Assembly (NCBI GenBank): GCA_003427395.1
Contig: BFEA01000336.1
Location: forward strand, 768,256 to 814,792
Length of the DNA stretch: 46,537 nt
DNA from: Chara braunii
Lineage: Eukaryota > Streptophyta > Charophyceae > Charales > Characeae
Direction of reading: 5' to 3'
The notes below the pieces were generated by a model. The model was given only the letters and a program-made list of their open reading frames with translations. It was not told where the DNA came from and did not search any database. The position numbers and the translations under genes are program-made. Each line of letters starts with the position of its first letter. The first letter of the stretch is position 1. Shown in pieces: positions 9,400 through 18,708 of the stretch.

Positions 9400-10890
9400 C
9401 CGCGAACATTCACGAACTGCGTTCTTTTCTTGGCCTCGCGCCATACTATCGGAAGTTTGGGCCCGCTTCTCTATTGTCGCTCGTCCATTGTCGCGGTTGA
9501 CCAGTAAAAATGTTCCCTATTCTTGGGACGCCGCGTGCACGAATGCCTTCCAAGCTTTAAAAGAAGCCTTGGTAAGTTACCCAGTACTCCGCATTGCAGA
9601 TCCCAAACTGACATTCGTAGTTACCGAACGCAGCATGGATTCGGCGTAGTGCTGCAGCAAGACGACGGCAATGGCTTACGGCAGCTCGAGTACTACAGCA
9701 AACGCATGCCCAGCGTAAAGGTAGCCACTTCCACCTACATGCGCGAGCTTTATGCTTTGCGTATGGCATTGGACCACTGGAAACACCATCTTTTGGGACG
9801 CCACTTCAAAGTCTTCTCATATCATGAAACTTTGAAGTGGATCAAACAGCAAACTACCCTATCCCCTACCTTGCTTCGCTGGTTCCATGAAATTGACATT
9901 TTCGATTTCGAGTTAAGACACAAAAAGGGTTGTTATAACCGAGTAGTTGATGCTTTGTCTCGCCACCCAGAGTACATGACTTGCCTTGTCAAATCCTACG
10001 ACCTCAAGAGGAAACTGAAGGAGGAGCTCATAGAGCACACCGCCCACGATCCGAAGCTTAGCCCCATCCTTGAGTGGCTACGGGCTGACCCTAGCAGCCA
10101 GCCCGATTTTCACAAGTATGGAGGACTGATTTTCCGTCGCTACGGGAACCACGACCGTTTGTGTGTGCCCAACCATGAGCCTCTCCGCACGCACTTTCTG
10201 GATCTGGCTCATGGCCGGAGCGGACACTTCGGCATGGCAAAGACATACGCAAATTTGCTGATACAGTTTGATTGGTCTGGCATGAAAGGGATTGCTGAAA
10301 AGTTTGTGGTTGAATGTCAAGTCTGTCAACGAATCAAACCATGCAGACAAAAGCCCATGGGGCTACTCACACCCCTACCCATTCCTGAAGGTCCCGGGGA
10401 GTCTATCTCCATCGACTTCACCGACATGGGAAAGGTAAGTAAGAACGGCTACTCACAAGTCATGGTGATTGTTGACCGATTCTCTAACTTCCTTACTCTG
10501 ATTCCTTTGCCGCCCCATGCCCCAACAGAATTAGTGATTCGTGAGTTCCAACAGAAGTACATTCTGCAGTTCGGAACCCCGAAGACCCTCGTAAGCGATC
10601 GGGACCCGCGCTTCATTAGTACTAAATGGAAGGACTTCACGTCTCATTTGGGGATCGGTCTGTGTATGACGTATGGCCGACACCCTGAAGCCAACGGTTT
10701 GGCTGAAGAAATCAACCAAACTGTGTTCCAACTTCTCCGCGCTTTGATTATCCCGGATCCGAAAACATGGGATGAAGAGTTGTATTTCGTTAGGGGGTTG
10801 TAAAACAACTCCATCCATTCTACCACCGGCATTACACCTAACAGGCTGCATCTCGGTTGGCAGATCCGAACATGCCTAGTGTGGTGACCC
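9400..10890 (+). pseudogene. RNase H and integrase of gypsy element 1
   Basis: The longest open frame is 426 residues (9523-10803). The RNase H part has HGFGVVLQQDD, LEYYSKRMPSVKVATSTYMR and VVDALSRHPEY. The integrase zinc finger has HGRSGHFGMAKTY and CQVCQRIKPC (HHCC type). The DDE core has SIDFTDM (first Asp), LVSDRDPRF (second Asp) and GRHPEANGLAEEINQ (Glu). A TAA at 10801-10803 replaces one codon, and the next 80 bases still read NNSIHSTTGITPNRLHLGW, the conserved end of the core. No chromodomain follows. Integrase would insert cDNA into host DNA. The catalytic triad is intact, but upstream frameshifts around 9400-9520 disconnect it from the RT. Confidence 0.92.
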
Positions 10891-11289
10891 GTCCAAACAT
10901 GGACTGAAACACACAACTGATTTCTGAGTTTTGCCCATAGACTGAATGCCTTGCTGAGTTTCCACCTACTACTAAGTCTGTGTGTGCTTACTTGTTGGGC
11001 TGCATGTCTGTCTGAGCGCTGGTTGGCTTGAGTGTGTGTATGGCCGTGCCTGTCTGAGTGCTGGTTGGCTCGAGTGTGTGTGTGGCCCGCAAGGGCACTT
11101 GCTCGCTCATTGGGCCCTCAAGGCCGGTACTTACCTGTGGCCATGACATTGAGGGATTGCAGCAGGAAAAACACTCAAGTAGCGGGTAGGCCAGTACCGC
11201 ACCCTGAAGAGGTAGATGTGCGGGTACTAGAGGTCAAGCAGAAAAAGACAAAAGTGACATTTTTTGAAACCCAGTAGTTGTAGGTTAGG
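10891..11289. other. Gene-free stretch with 42-bp repeat pair
   Basis: Two 42-base units at 11009-11050 and 11051-11092 share TGTCTGAG, GCTGGTTGGCT and GAGTGTGTGT. The remainder may contain the 3' end of gypsy element 1, but no LTR pair or CA terminus could be matched. Confidence 0.6.
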
Positions 11290-11513
11290 TCTAGGTGGAT
11301 ACGAATCCAACCAGTCTAGGTCTAGGGCCTGTACGGGCAATATCAGAGTCTGCAATGATGTTTCCCTTCGAAAGGGAAACTAGTCGGTATACTACCATAG
11401 TGAACTTACCTTTCATTTTTTGTATTTGGATAGGTTTTGTTTTGGCTTCTTTTGGAGGTTTCCGAAGTTTAGTACGTCAGCTTTCAAAACAAAAACTGAA
11501 TTGGAATTAATCG

Positions 11514-11585
11514 CTGGAGTAAAAGGATTCGAACCTTTGCATGTCGGTATCAAAAACCGATGCCTTTCCACTTGGCTATACTCCA
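11514..11585 (-). tRNA. trnQ-UUG: tRNA-Gln(UUG), mitochondrial type
   Basis: A full 72-nt cloverleaf can be drawn. The acceptor TGGAGTA/TACTCCA has seven pairs with discriminator G. The D-arm contains GCCAAGTGGAAAGGC. The anticodon stem TCGGT/ACCGA closes the loop TTTTGAT, giving anticodon TTG (complement of CAA at 11551-11553). The T-arm has AAAGGTTCGAATCCTTT. The TGGAGTATAGCCAAGTGG start and the TCGAATCCTTTTACTCCAG end match what I remember of plant mitochondrial trnQ, not the nuclear or chloroplast gene. No CCA is encoded, as usual. Because it is flanked by nuclear repeats it is probably a transferred copy. Confidence 0.9.
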
Positions 11586-11689
11586 ATGAGATAACGCGAC
11601 CGACCAACAGCCTCAATGTCTTAGCTTAGAATTGTGTTTTTGTTTTTCAACTATTTGACTACACCATACAAACAACAATTGAATATTTA

Positions 11690-11690
11690 N
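11690..11690. other. Single ambiguous base (N)
   Basis: The only N in the window. It falls at the right-hand edge of the organelle-like segment, so it may mark a consensus conflict or a join. Confidence 1.
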
Positions 11691-12540
11691 GGCAAGACGA
11701 CTATCGATTCTTCAACAACCTATATTTCCTACATTCAACAATCATTTGGTAGATTATCCAAGTTCGTTGCTTGGAAGGCCAAGCGGCCTGGAAGTCACCG
11801 CTCGAAGAGGCAAGCATGCCGCTATATCTCCCAGTCGGGCAAAGAACCCGGCCTCTTTTTCAGTGTGCAAGTTTAGCGATACACTGGTGGAGCGCTGGTT
11901 GGAGCAACGCTATGCTGGAGCAGCGCTGCTGGGGAGGAAGGAGAAGGACACGAGGGAGGAAGAAGGAAGGAAGGGGGAGGAGCGCCAAGGGTACTTACCT
12001 CGCTATGGTGGCAGCCATCTTCATCACCTTGGTGGGCGCTGCGACAAGGAGTCCCCAACTGGGGAGAGCCACACCAAGAAGCTTCAAGACAGGGTTGGGC
12101 ATGGCGGCCTGAGCTAGAGCAGCCATAGCTTCTTTGGGTTGTCCTTTGGGCATCTGGGCAAGGCCTAGTAGTCCACCATAGCCTCGGCCTATGAGAGTGA
12201 AGAGTGGGGGAGGCGGCCATGGCTATGGTGGTCCTCAAGTGATACCTGCAGTAGAAGAGGGACTCGGACATTGATTCTGGATCAGCTATTCAACATTGTA
12301 TTATTATTTCTTGTATGAATAAGAGAAGGGGGAGATAAGGAGGAGGAGATTGTTGGGCGAAGAAGAAGAGCCTTGTCATTTCTCTATGTTGGTGTACATC
12401 ATCTTCTTCTTCTTTCTTACTTCTTCTTCTTCTTCTAGTCCTCTATGTTCTCTCGAGTTCATTCATTTCTTTCTGCAATTGGGCGGCATTGTACTATTTG
12501 ATAGGTGTGTATTTCAAAATTGGCCAGGATCATAACACTA
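11691..12540. other. Gene-free stretch, LTR-like fragments
   Basis: No domain is seen. The segment has GGAGCAGCGCTGCTGGGGAG and AGCAGCCATAGC motifs that also occur near 17080-17160, next to an LTR-like promoter, so it may contain an LTR remnant of the same family. Positions 12400-12445 are TTC-rich. ORFs on either strand are A/P/S-rich and unconvincing. Confidence 0.4.
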
Positions 12541-13200
12541 GTCTGAAAAGGTCTCACATCAGTGAACCGGTTCCGACTCTACTGTCCCCGGTGACTCCAT
12601 ACTGGACTCCACACATCTACCGTCAATTGTACATATGTTGCCTACTCCCACGTCCGCGCCCTCACAGCCCGTGCTGTTGTAACCAACTGGGTGACCATCG
12701 ACTTGGCTCACTCGTAACAAACCAGGTGTTCCCGTTCGTGGTTCCTTACCCCACAACAACCTAACGCGCTCTCCTACGTTTGCGCCAGGTGTTCAAATCA
12801 CACGTAAGGTGGTCTGCTGGTGGGGCTCACGCTGCGTAGCAGGCTCTATCCGGGCCTTTCCCTTTTTATCTGTACCTAGCCTGCATTCCACAAAAAATCC
12901 ATGCCCAGTCTGGAACAGTTGCATCGCAGTGAGCCGGTTTCGACTCTACCGTCCCCGGCGTCCCCGTACGGGACTCTACGCATCTACTACCTACTGTACA
13001 TGCGGTACCGTACAGTGCCGGCCTATTTTGTTTCCACTCCCCTTCCCCATATTCCCTATACTTCCTCTCCCCTCGTCGTGCTACTAAAAATGAACATTTC
13101 GTCCCTCTGTTTTTTTCTTTCGTCACACTTCATTTACTATGGTACAACCCTACTTCTAGGCTTATCCCCTAATCTATTTTCCACTCCCATACCCTACTAA
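12541..13200 (-). repeat. 3' tail of copy A with about 360-bp repeat units
   Basis: Two related units begin near 12541 and 12905. Both contain AGTCTGAAAAGG or AGTCTGGAACAG, GTGA(A/G)CCGGTT, CGACTCTAC, GTCCCCGG and CTGTACAT/TTGTACAT. Between them is GTCTGCTGGTGGGGCTCACG. The same blocks recur in two units at 27985-28690. No protein is encoded. It probably corresponds to the 3' UTR or a pseudo-LTR of the element. Confidence 0.75.
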
Positions 13201-13204
13201 TTGA

Positions 13205-15165
13205 CCGACTCATTTGTACATCACCCACTTCTTGGGGTCGAGCGTCCTGTGTGTAATCTGACCAATTGTTCAGTCAACGTCCTCAGCGTTGTCCCGAACG
13301 AACCGGTGGCTTTGGAAAACCCAGCCAAAACCTTGAAGAAGAGCGTCGGGGGGTACTCCCAGTGCTTGAGCTCATTGCTGACAGCCAGTGTCGCCGCCAC
13401 TGCTGTTGTTGGGTCACTAGCATGTTGTCAGATTTTGTGGAGGGTAGTCGTGACTGTACCCACCTTCAGCCTCTTATCTGAGTATGAACCAAAATCTTGG
13501 AAACACCTGAACTTAAGGGGCTCTTCAAAGGTTACTCCTCCATTCTTTGTGTATCGGACGAATCATCAATGTGATGGGACCTGGAAGTGCCATAGCCCTA
13601 GTGCCCAGGAAATCCCAGGAGTTGGAGTCATCATCCGTTTGTACCAGCACAAGCTGCTTACGGCTTCTCAAACCTCCGGCGGATGCCCTTCGCCGTAGCA
13701 ATACTCACTGGGTTGTACATGTCACACGCTACAGCCAACGTGACATCATCCACTAACCTGACCCCATGTACCAACCATTGGTCAATCCAAGTGAGGGGTT
13801 TGAATTCTTTCCGACAGGAATGCCCACTAGTTGCTTGAGAATCATCGCCCTGCAACTGATGTACGTGCTACACAATTCAAACCTGACCATTTTTCCTGAT
13901 CAAGGAGAATTTCAGTACAACATAGCCTGGACCTAAACTCTTTTGATTAAGTACCACAACCCGGCCCCTTCTGCTAAGACTCAACTCGTGAACACCTTTC
14001 TCCCACACTTGCAGCAACCAATCAACAGCTTGGGCGATTGGTCTGTACAGCAACAACATAAACATCTCCTTGATGGCATAGCTTGCCATGAGGGCCATCG
14101 ATCTGTCTCCAAAAACATTGAGCCTCCGTCCTGCATCATCTGAGGTTCTGCTTCAGCATCGTTGTAGCTTTGAGGTTGAAGACTGGTCCGTGGGGCTCTC
14201 TCCAACAAGTAATTCAGTGCACGTGCTAATCTCCTCCCTGCCATTTTTTATCCTTCAGTGCAAGCCGGTGCTATTGGCCTCCATCCCGTCAGGTCCTTAT
14301 GTTTAGGCAGGACATAGGCCTGTCCAAACTTGGCTGCATGCTTCCAGGCTCCGATCTCGTCTAAACCTTGCCTCTTGTATTCCGCTCTCAGCTCTGCCAA
14401 CACTTCCGTCTCAGACTTATCTGAGATCTGTTGGTAGGCTGCATTCAACCTAAACATCATCTGTAAGCCAAAGTGGTATGCCGATGGACACACAACCACC
14501 CGCCTGCGCCTCTGAGCTCACTTGTACCGTCACAGCACGGTTAAAGGTACTAGACTCGAAGCACCTACGGTTGGCCATTTGAATCGCCTTGGGTTCCATA
14601 ACAGCTACGAGAGACCGTTCCACAACCAGTTGCGACTCCAACCGGCCACAAAACCTACCTCCTTTCTTACCGTTATGTAACCCTGGGGGAACTCTTAGAC
14701 AATGAGAGATACGAGCTTGCACATGTTCATCTTCTCTGAGCTCGCTTGTACCGTCACAGTGCGGTTAGAGGTACAAGACTCGAAGCAACTTCGGTTAGCC
14801 ATCTGAATCAACTTGGGTTCCATAACAACCACGAGAGAGTGTTTGACAACCTGTTGCAACTCCAACCAGCTCTTAAACCTACCACCTTGCAAGATATTCT
14901 TACCGTTATGTAAGGCTGGGGAAACTCCCGGACATTGTGAGATACGAGCTAGCAGATGTCCATCTTCTCTTGGCAGCCTATCATTACTGCAACTACAGAG
15001 GACACTGGTAGCTCTAGCCACCTCTCGATGGTTGGCCAGAACCTCATCTTCCGTCTTGTTCTTCTTCCACACTACTCTCACCCTGTGTCGAAGCACGCTT
15101 TTCAAAACCGGGTGAATTTTACACTTGTCCACACATAGGACTATTGTGCCACAGATCTTCCACAC
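13205..15165 (-). pseudogene. Divergent reverse transcriptase pseudogene
   Basis: From N to C: KCKIHPVLKSVLRHRVRVVW, a Cys/His block with LCSCSNDRLPREDGHLLARI, a duplicated MEPK.IQMANR.CFES segment, then KFGQAYVLPKHKDLTGWRPI (14265-14325). RT motif A follows as YAIKEMF (about 14060-14082), where an Asp is expected in place of Ala. Next are KQLVGIPVGKNS (about 13800-13830) and RLVDDVTLAVA, with the metal-binding VDD pair at 13745-13753. Then come SWDFLGTRAMALPGP and, near the end, PPTLFFKVLAGFSKATGS. PKHK...RPI, GIPxGK and VDD are typical of Penelope-like RTs. At least five frame changes and stops make it inactive. Confidence 0.7.
14523..14956. repeat. Internal direct duplication in the RT ORF
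   Basis: Segments 14523-14728 and 14748-14956 are similar over about 205 bases. Both share GTACCGTCACAG, GACTCGAAGCA, CTTGGGTTCCATAACA, TTACCGTTATGTAA and GAGATACGAGCT. They encode parallel peptides (MEPKAIQMANRRCFES and MEPKLIQMANRSCFES). The right-hand unit also has an extra AAGATATTC insertion. The duplication is inside the N-terminal part of the RT protein. Confidence 0.85.
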
Positions 15166-15169
15166 TCGC

Positions 15170-15962
15170 TTGTTGTGCGCAGGTGCCCAGACAGCATCAA
15201 GGCCACAGGGAGTTCGGTTTCAGGCCTATATGGGTCGTCATTTGCTTTGAGATCTCGACGACCGAGGGAAGCAGCAACCGGGGTCCAGACCCCGCATCAA
15301 TGCTACATAGCATGGACCTCCTGGCTTGGAGAACATTCTGTCTTGCGTCAATGCTGACTTCACGCGTTGACTACAACGCTAGCGCGACCCTGCAACGCTG
15401 GCTGGACGTTGGCTCTACGCTGGCACTTGGACGACCACGGCGTCGCGTTGCTGGCTCGGCATGGTGGCTGGCTGGCAATTGTCTTCTGGGCATGCTGACA
15501 TGGCAGCTGCCACGCGCCGCCGCTGACATGGCCGATGCCACATATACTGTTGCTGACGTGGCGAGGCTACGTGTTTGGTATTGCTGTTCTGATTCATCGT
15601 CACTCGGGAGGAGATCATGACTGTGGGGCGATCGTAGATACGTACCTGGTTATTTCGACGTCGACATTGCTCCAGCTCGCTGATGAGGACTGATTGACGT
15701 GCCACGTGGCACATTGAGATAGAACTTCAGATTTGTGTTCGGACTATTGATTATTGAGGTGGCGGGCAAGGAGGGAGCCCGAAGCAGGAGTCAGCATTGT
15801 CTTCTTCTCCATTCTAAGTCTATTCTCCCTCCTCTCTTTTTCGTCTATGTATGATTTTCCATCTCACTCTATTTGGACACGACTATGATTATCGACAATC
15901 ATCAGCAGGTTGATACCTATCTGGGCTTGCATTGTTAACCAGTGTCTTCTGGGTTCACTGCA
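15170..15962 (+). repeat. 5' LTR of gypsy element 2 (left edge truncated)
   Basis: It is closely similar to 23695-24487. Shared blocks include GAGTTCGGTTTCA, CGTCATTTGCTTTGAGATCT, GACGACCGAGGGAAGC and ATCATCAGCAGGTTGATACC. The right end is ...GGGTTCACTGCA, immediately before the PBS. The left edge near 15170 lacks the TGTAGTAACCC start seen in the 3' LTR. Differences between the copies, including small indels, show an old insertion. Confidence 0.85.
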
Positions 15963-15965
15963 ATT

Positions 15966-15977
15966 TGGTATCGGAGT
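15966..15977 (+). promoter_or_regulatory. Primer-binding site (tRNA-iMet type)
   Basis: TGGTATCGGAGT, three bases after the LTR's terminal CA, differs at two of 12 positions from TGGTATCAGAGC, the common plant PBS complementary to initiator tRNA-Met. This supports the LTR boundary and plus-strand orientation. Confidence 0.8.
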
Positions 15978-16054
15978 TGTACTTTCGATGATGTGACTGA
16001 CGACGTCGACCTGTACAGAACGACGACGAAGAAGTGGTGACGCCTACAACCGAG

Positions 16055-16440
16055 GAGCTGACGTGCATAAGACTGGAATTGTGCACGTCAGGTGTTGACG
16101 TGGCATTGGTAGGGGAAAATCCAGCAAGGAACGCGTTGCCATCCAGATCCCGATCGATCGCATCTGCGATCGGGATGCACTGCTGACGTGGCCGGTGGAT
16201 GTGGAGGAGTGCTGACGTGGCAATCTTGACTCACCACTCGTCTACTGTGGTGAGTAGCTTCAAGCTGACGTGGCATTGTCTGACGTGGCACTCCATTACG
16301 TGGCTGATGTGGCATTGTACGACGCGCTGATATTGCTCCTGACGTGTACCCCACTGATGATGTTGACTGGACTATAGTGCTGACGTGGCAAACTCAAGCG
16401 CTGCTATGTTGGCACACCAGGGGATACACGTGGCAGGCGG
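16055..16440. promoter_or_regulatory. Cluster of TGACGTGGCA (ACGT) elements
   Basis: The exact 10-mer TGACGTGGCA occurs at 16096, 16213, 16266, 16281 and 16381, with near copies at 16184 (TGACGTGGCC), 16297 and 16428 (ACACGTGGCA). Further exact copies lie at 17509 and 24013. ACGT-core sites of this form are classic targets of plant bZIP factors (G-box, TGA, ABRE-like). The cluster lies just downstream of the left LTR in the leader, so it could act as an enhancer or be a repeat by-product. Confidence 0.6.
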
Positions 16441-16454
16441 GAACGTGACTTAAC

Positions 16455-17390
16455 GACGATAAAAGGGCCTTTACCCGATTCAGGCCTTGTAAAAGTAAAG
16501 CAGCGTAAAGGGGTATTTCGCCAGGACCCAGGAAACGTGAAACAGATCAAGAGTCAAGTTCTCTGGTCAAAGGGGCACCTCTAAACTAAAGCAAGGAGTC
16601 AGTGCCAAAGGTCATTGCCGAAGGTTATACCTGTTCGCTAGGGGATGCACATGTCATGTCTGTTCAGACAGGGATGTGTCTGTACGTGAAATCAGTGTGC
16701 CTGTTCGTGCAGAAAGAGAGTGTCTATTCCCACAATATAGATGTTTGTTCAGGCAGTAAGTGTGTCTGTTCATTCAGAGTTGTGCCTGTTCAAAAGGAAG
16801 TCAATAAACAGAGTCCCAGTTCTGGTCTATGTATGTTAAACAGTCCAAATTCAGAGGTCTAAGTCCAAATCCAGGCCGAAGGGCCTCAGCAGCAGCAAAC
16901 CTCATCGGGATAAGTACTGGGACACATGCAATGCAGGGTCTGGGACAAAGGAAGGTCTGAAATGAGCCAATGCAGACCCAGCGTGAGGAGGCCAGCACTA
17001 TAAAGGAAGCAGCCAGCCTCATTTCATGCCAGATCTCTACTAGCATTCTGTGCGTGGAAGTGCTGAAGCACTTGTGCGCCAGCCAGGAGGAGCAGCGCTG
17101 GAGGATGGAGATGCGCTAGAGGAGAGAAGCAGACTGGGCGTTGGGGAAGAGAAGCAGCCATAGCTGCCCAGCGAGTTAGTAATAGGTAGAGGGTTAGTAG
17201 TAGTGTTCTATGAGTAGCATTCAGAGTAGATCCTTGAGAGAGAAGAGTTGGATGAGGCTGGTTGAGCGCTTGAACTCAAGGAACTATGACACTCTTTGTA
17301 ATCATGTTATTGATAATATAAGTTGTGCAACTCGGTTCTCTTCTTACCTCTCTTTTGTCTAATGTGTGAAGACTTCAGTTCATTGTGTAT
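16455..17390 (+). promoter_or_regulatory. LTR-like segment with TATA box
   Basis: Six loosely spaced CTGTTC or TTGTTC motifs (16629-16795) precede a TATAAAG box (16999-17005). Downstream come a G/A-rich transcript-like region (GAGCAGCGCTGG, GAAGCAGCCATAGC) and ATTGATAATATAAG near 17310. This order (upstream repeats, TATA, R/U5-like region) suggests a solo LTR of another element nested in the leader. Flanking DNA on both sides (16290-16450 and 17440-17600) carries similar ACGT-rich sequence. Exact ends were not determined. Confidence 0.4.
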
Positions 17391-17439
17391 GATGATGATG
17401 CATGTTGTGCACACTCTTACGTGAGTTGGTCCCTAGGAC

Positions 17440-17973
17440 CCATGCAACGACATCGACGCACATTGCTGACGTGCACCCCATTGATGGCCTTGATTTGACT
17501 GGACATGTTGACGTGGCATACTCCTTGAGTTGATGAGTTGGCATGCCAGGGGTGACACGTGGCAGGCACAGTTCCTGTTTCCGTAAGAGTTGCATTCTGA
17601 TTATTGAAGCGGCACGGCTAGAAGAATGATCACCCAGGACAGAAGAAAAAGCAGCAGCAGGGAAGAACGCTAACTACTGTTGTGATTTTGTTGGCAGACT
17701 TACCTGTTGTCTTGTGCTGTGTTGTGTGTCTGTGTACTTGTGTGTGTTGATGATCATGCTGGCCTGAGTCGCGGTACCTGAAATAGAATAGAACGTCATC
17801 ACATTAAAATTAGAACAGCAATCAGAATTAGTAAAAACTTTTGTTCCTTGTTATTAAATCTTTATGTTCAGATAGTGTGAATTTGGTTCGGGTGACCGTT
17901 AAATTATTCTCTTCTATTTATTTTGCGGTAGACCAACCTAGTCGACGAATTTTCTTATTTCTGTCCTCAGAAA
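17440..17973. other. Leader remnant before gag
   Basis: Positions 17440-17650 resemble 16320-16450 and part of the LTR (GCTGACGTGCACCCC, ACACGTGGCAGGC, GATTATTGAAGCGGC). The rest up to the gag ATG has no family signature. A short frame from 17841 runs into the gag start region and may be an upstream ORF, but support is weak. Confidence 0.4.
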
Positions 17974-18708
17974 ATGTCTCACTTCTGGAAATGTTTGCAA
18001 AAGTCTATTCTAACGAGATTCGTGACAACATTCTTGTTTCCTATACCGATCACGCTCTCCGTGGGCGATGGACCGTCTGAGCCTAAGACTCGGATGCACG
18101 CTAAGAATAGGAAACAGGAACTGTTGGCCTTGTGGAATCAGCTATTGACTGAAATACATCTATCCGGACCGAGTGTTGAACAACACATCCGTGATAGATT
18201 TGATTTGCAGACGGTTGAAGACCGTCAGAAGACATCTATTACAACTGTGGACGTTGTGGCAGCCGGGACCGAAGTCTCCAAACTGGTTGCCCCGTGTCGT
18301 GAGGCGTTGGACCAGTTTGCCTTGAAACAGTTGGAAGAACTAATGGAATCGACTCGTAAAGGCGAGACTAAACCAGAAGTAATCGAGGCTACGATTGATG
18401 CAAACATCCACCAATGGAAAGAAACGCTGGCCGTGAAAGAAAGAAAAAAAGAAGAATTGGCTAGAAGGAGAGAACAGGAACAGAGAAGAAAACGGAAAGT
18501 TAAGGAAATCCAACAAGTGGTTGGAACAGAAACTGGTGAACAAGCAGACATGTCTCATATGATGTCTCATATTATGACTTACCTTACCTTTCTGGAGGAG
18601 AAAATCAACAGGCAGCAAACTCGGTTAGATGAGATTGATGTAGGACTAAGAACAATCACAAACATTGTGAAAGGAAAGCAAGAAGAAAAAGAAGATAAGA
18701 AAGAGTGA
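17974..18708 (+). pseudogene. gag N-terminal ORF of gypsy element 2
   Basis: A 244-residue open frame beginning MSHFWKCLQK. The middle and C-terminus are strongly charged and helical (KERKKEELARRREQEQRRKR, FLEEKINRQQTRLDEIDVGL) and look like a coiled coil. Such a coiled-coil segment precedes the capsid domain in many plant gypsy gag proteins. The frame stops at 18706-18708, and the next frame starts four bases earlier at 18705, so a -1 shift separates it from the Ser/Pro-rich linker and capsid. It is the longest intact gag frame, but there is no direct family motif in this part. Confidence 0.6.

Larger units (their letters stand above)
6655..10890 (+). mobile_element. Ty3/gypsy retrotransposon 1 (decayed)
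   Basis: In order on the plus strand: gag with a CCHC zinc knuckle, aspartic protease, reverse transcriptase with YLDD, RNase H, and integrase with an HHCC-like zinc finger and DDE core. PR-RT-RH-IN order defines Ty3/gypsy rather than copia. Several frameshifts and stops (near 7190, 7580, 8700, 8980, 9390, 9500, 10801) make it non-autonomous. The coding part ends near 10890, shortly after the integrase core. No chromodomain is seen and no LTR pair was recognised, so both ends may be truncated. Confidence 0.9.
11290..11690. other. Organelle-like insert (probable NUMT)
   Basis: The segment surrounds a tRNA gene of plant-mitochondrial type and is AT-rich, unlike the flanking GC-richer repeats. 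It also has a neat hairpin GTTTCCC/GGGAAAC with loop TTCGAAA (about 11360-11381). Borders are inferred from composition. The right side ends at the single ambiguous base N at 11690, so an assembly join cannot be ruled out. Confidence 0.45.
12541..15165 (-). mobile_element. Penelope-like (or related) RT retroelement, copy A
   Basis: A minus-strand coding region (15165 to about 13205) with unusual reverse-transcriptase motifs is followed by a non-coding tail (13200 to 12541) made of repeated units. The last coding block and the tail recur at 27985-28725. Copies sharing a 3' end and differing in 5' extent indicate target-primed insertion. Tandem and truncated tails fit Penelope-like elements, but the family assignment rests on RT motifs alone. 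Confidence 0.65.

Noticed and set aside
11413-11616. Minus ORF through the tRNA region
   Set aside because: It begins outside and reads through the tRNA-Gln gene, so it is not a protein gene.
12541-13200. Hammerhead candidate in the Penelope-like tail (minus: GAGTCCCGTACGGGGAC and later GTCGAAACC)
   Set aside because: The GAAA block does not directly follow the candidate stem II and no CUGANGA core was found.
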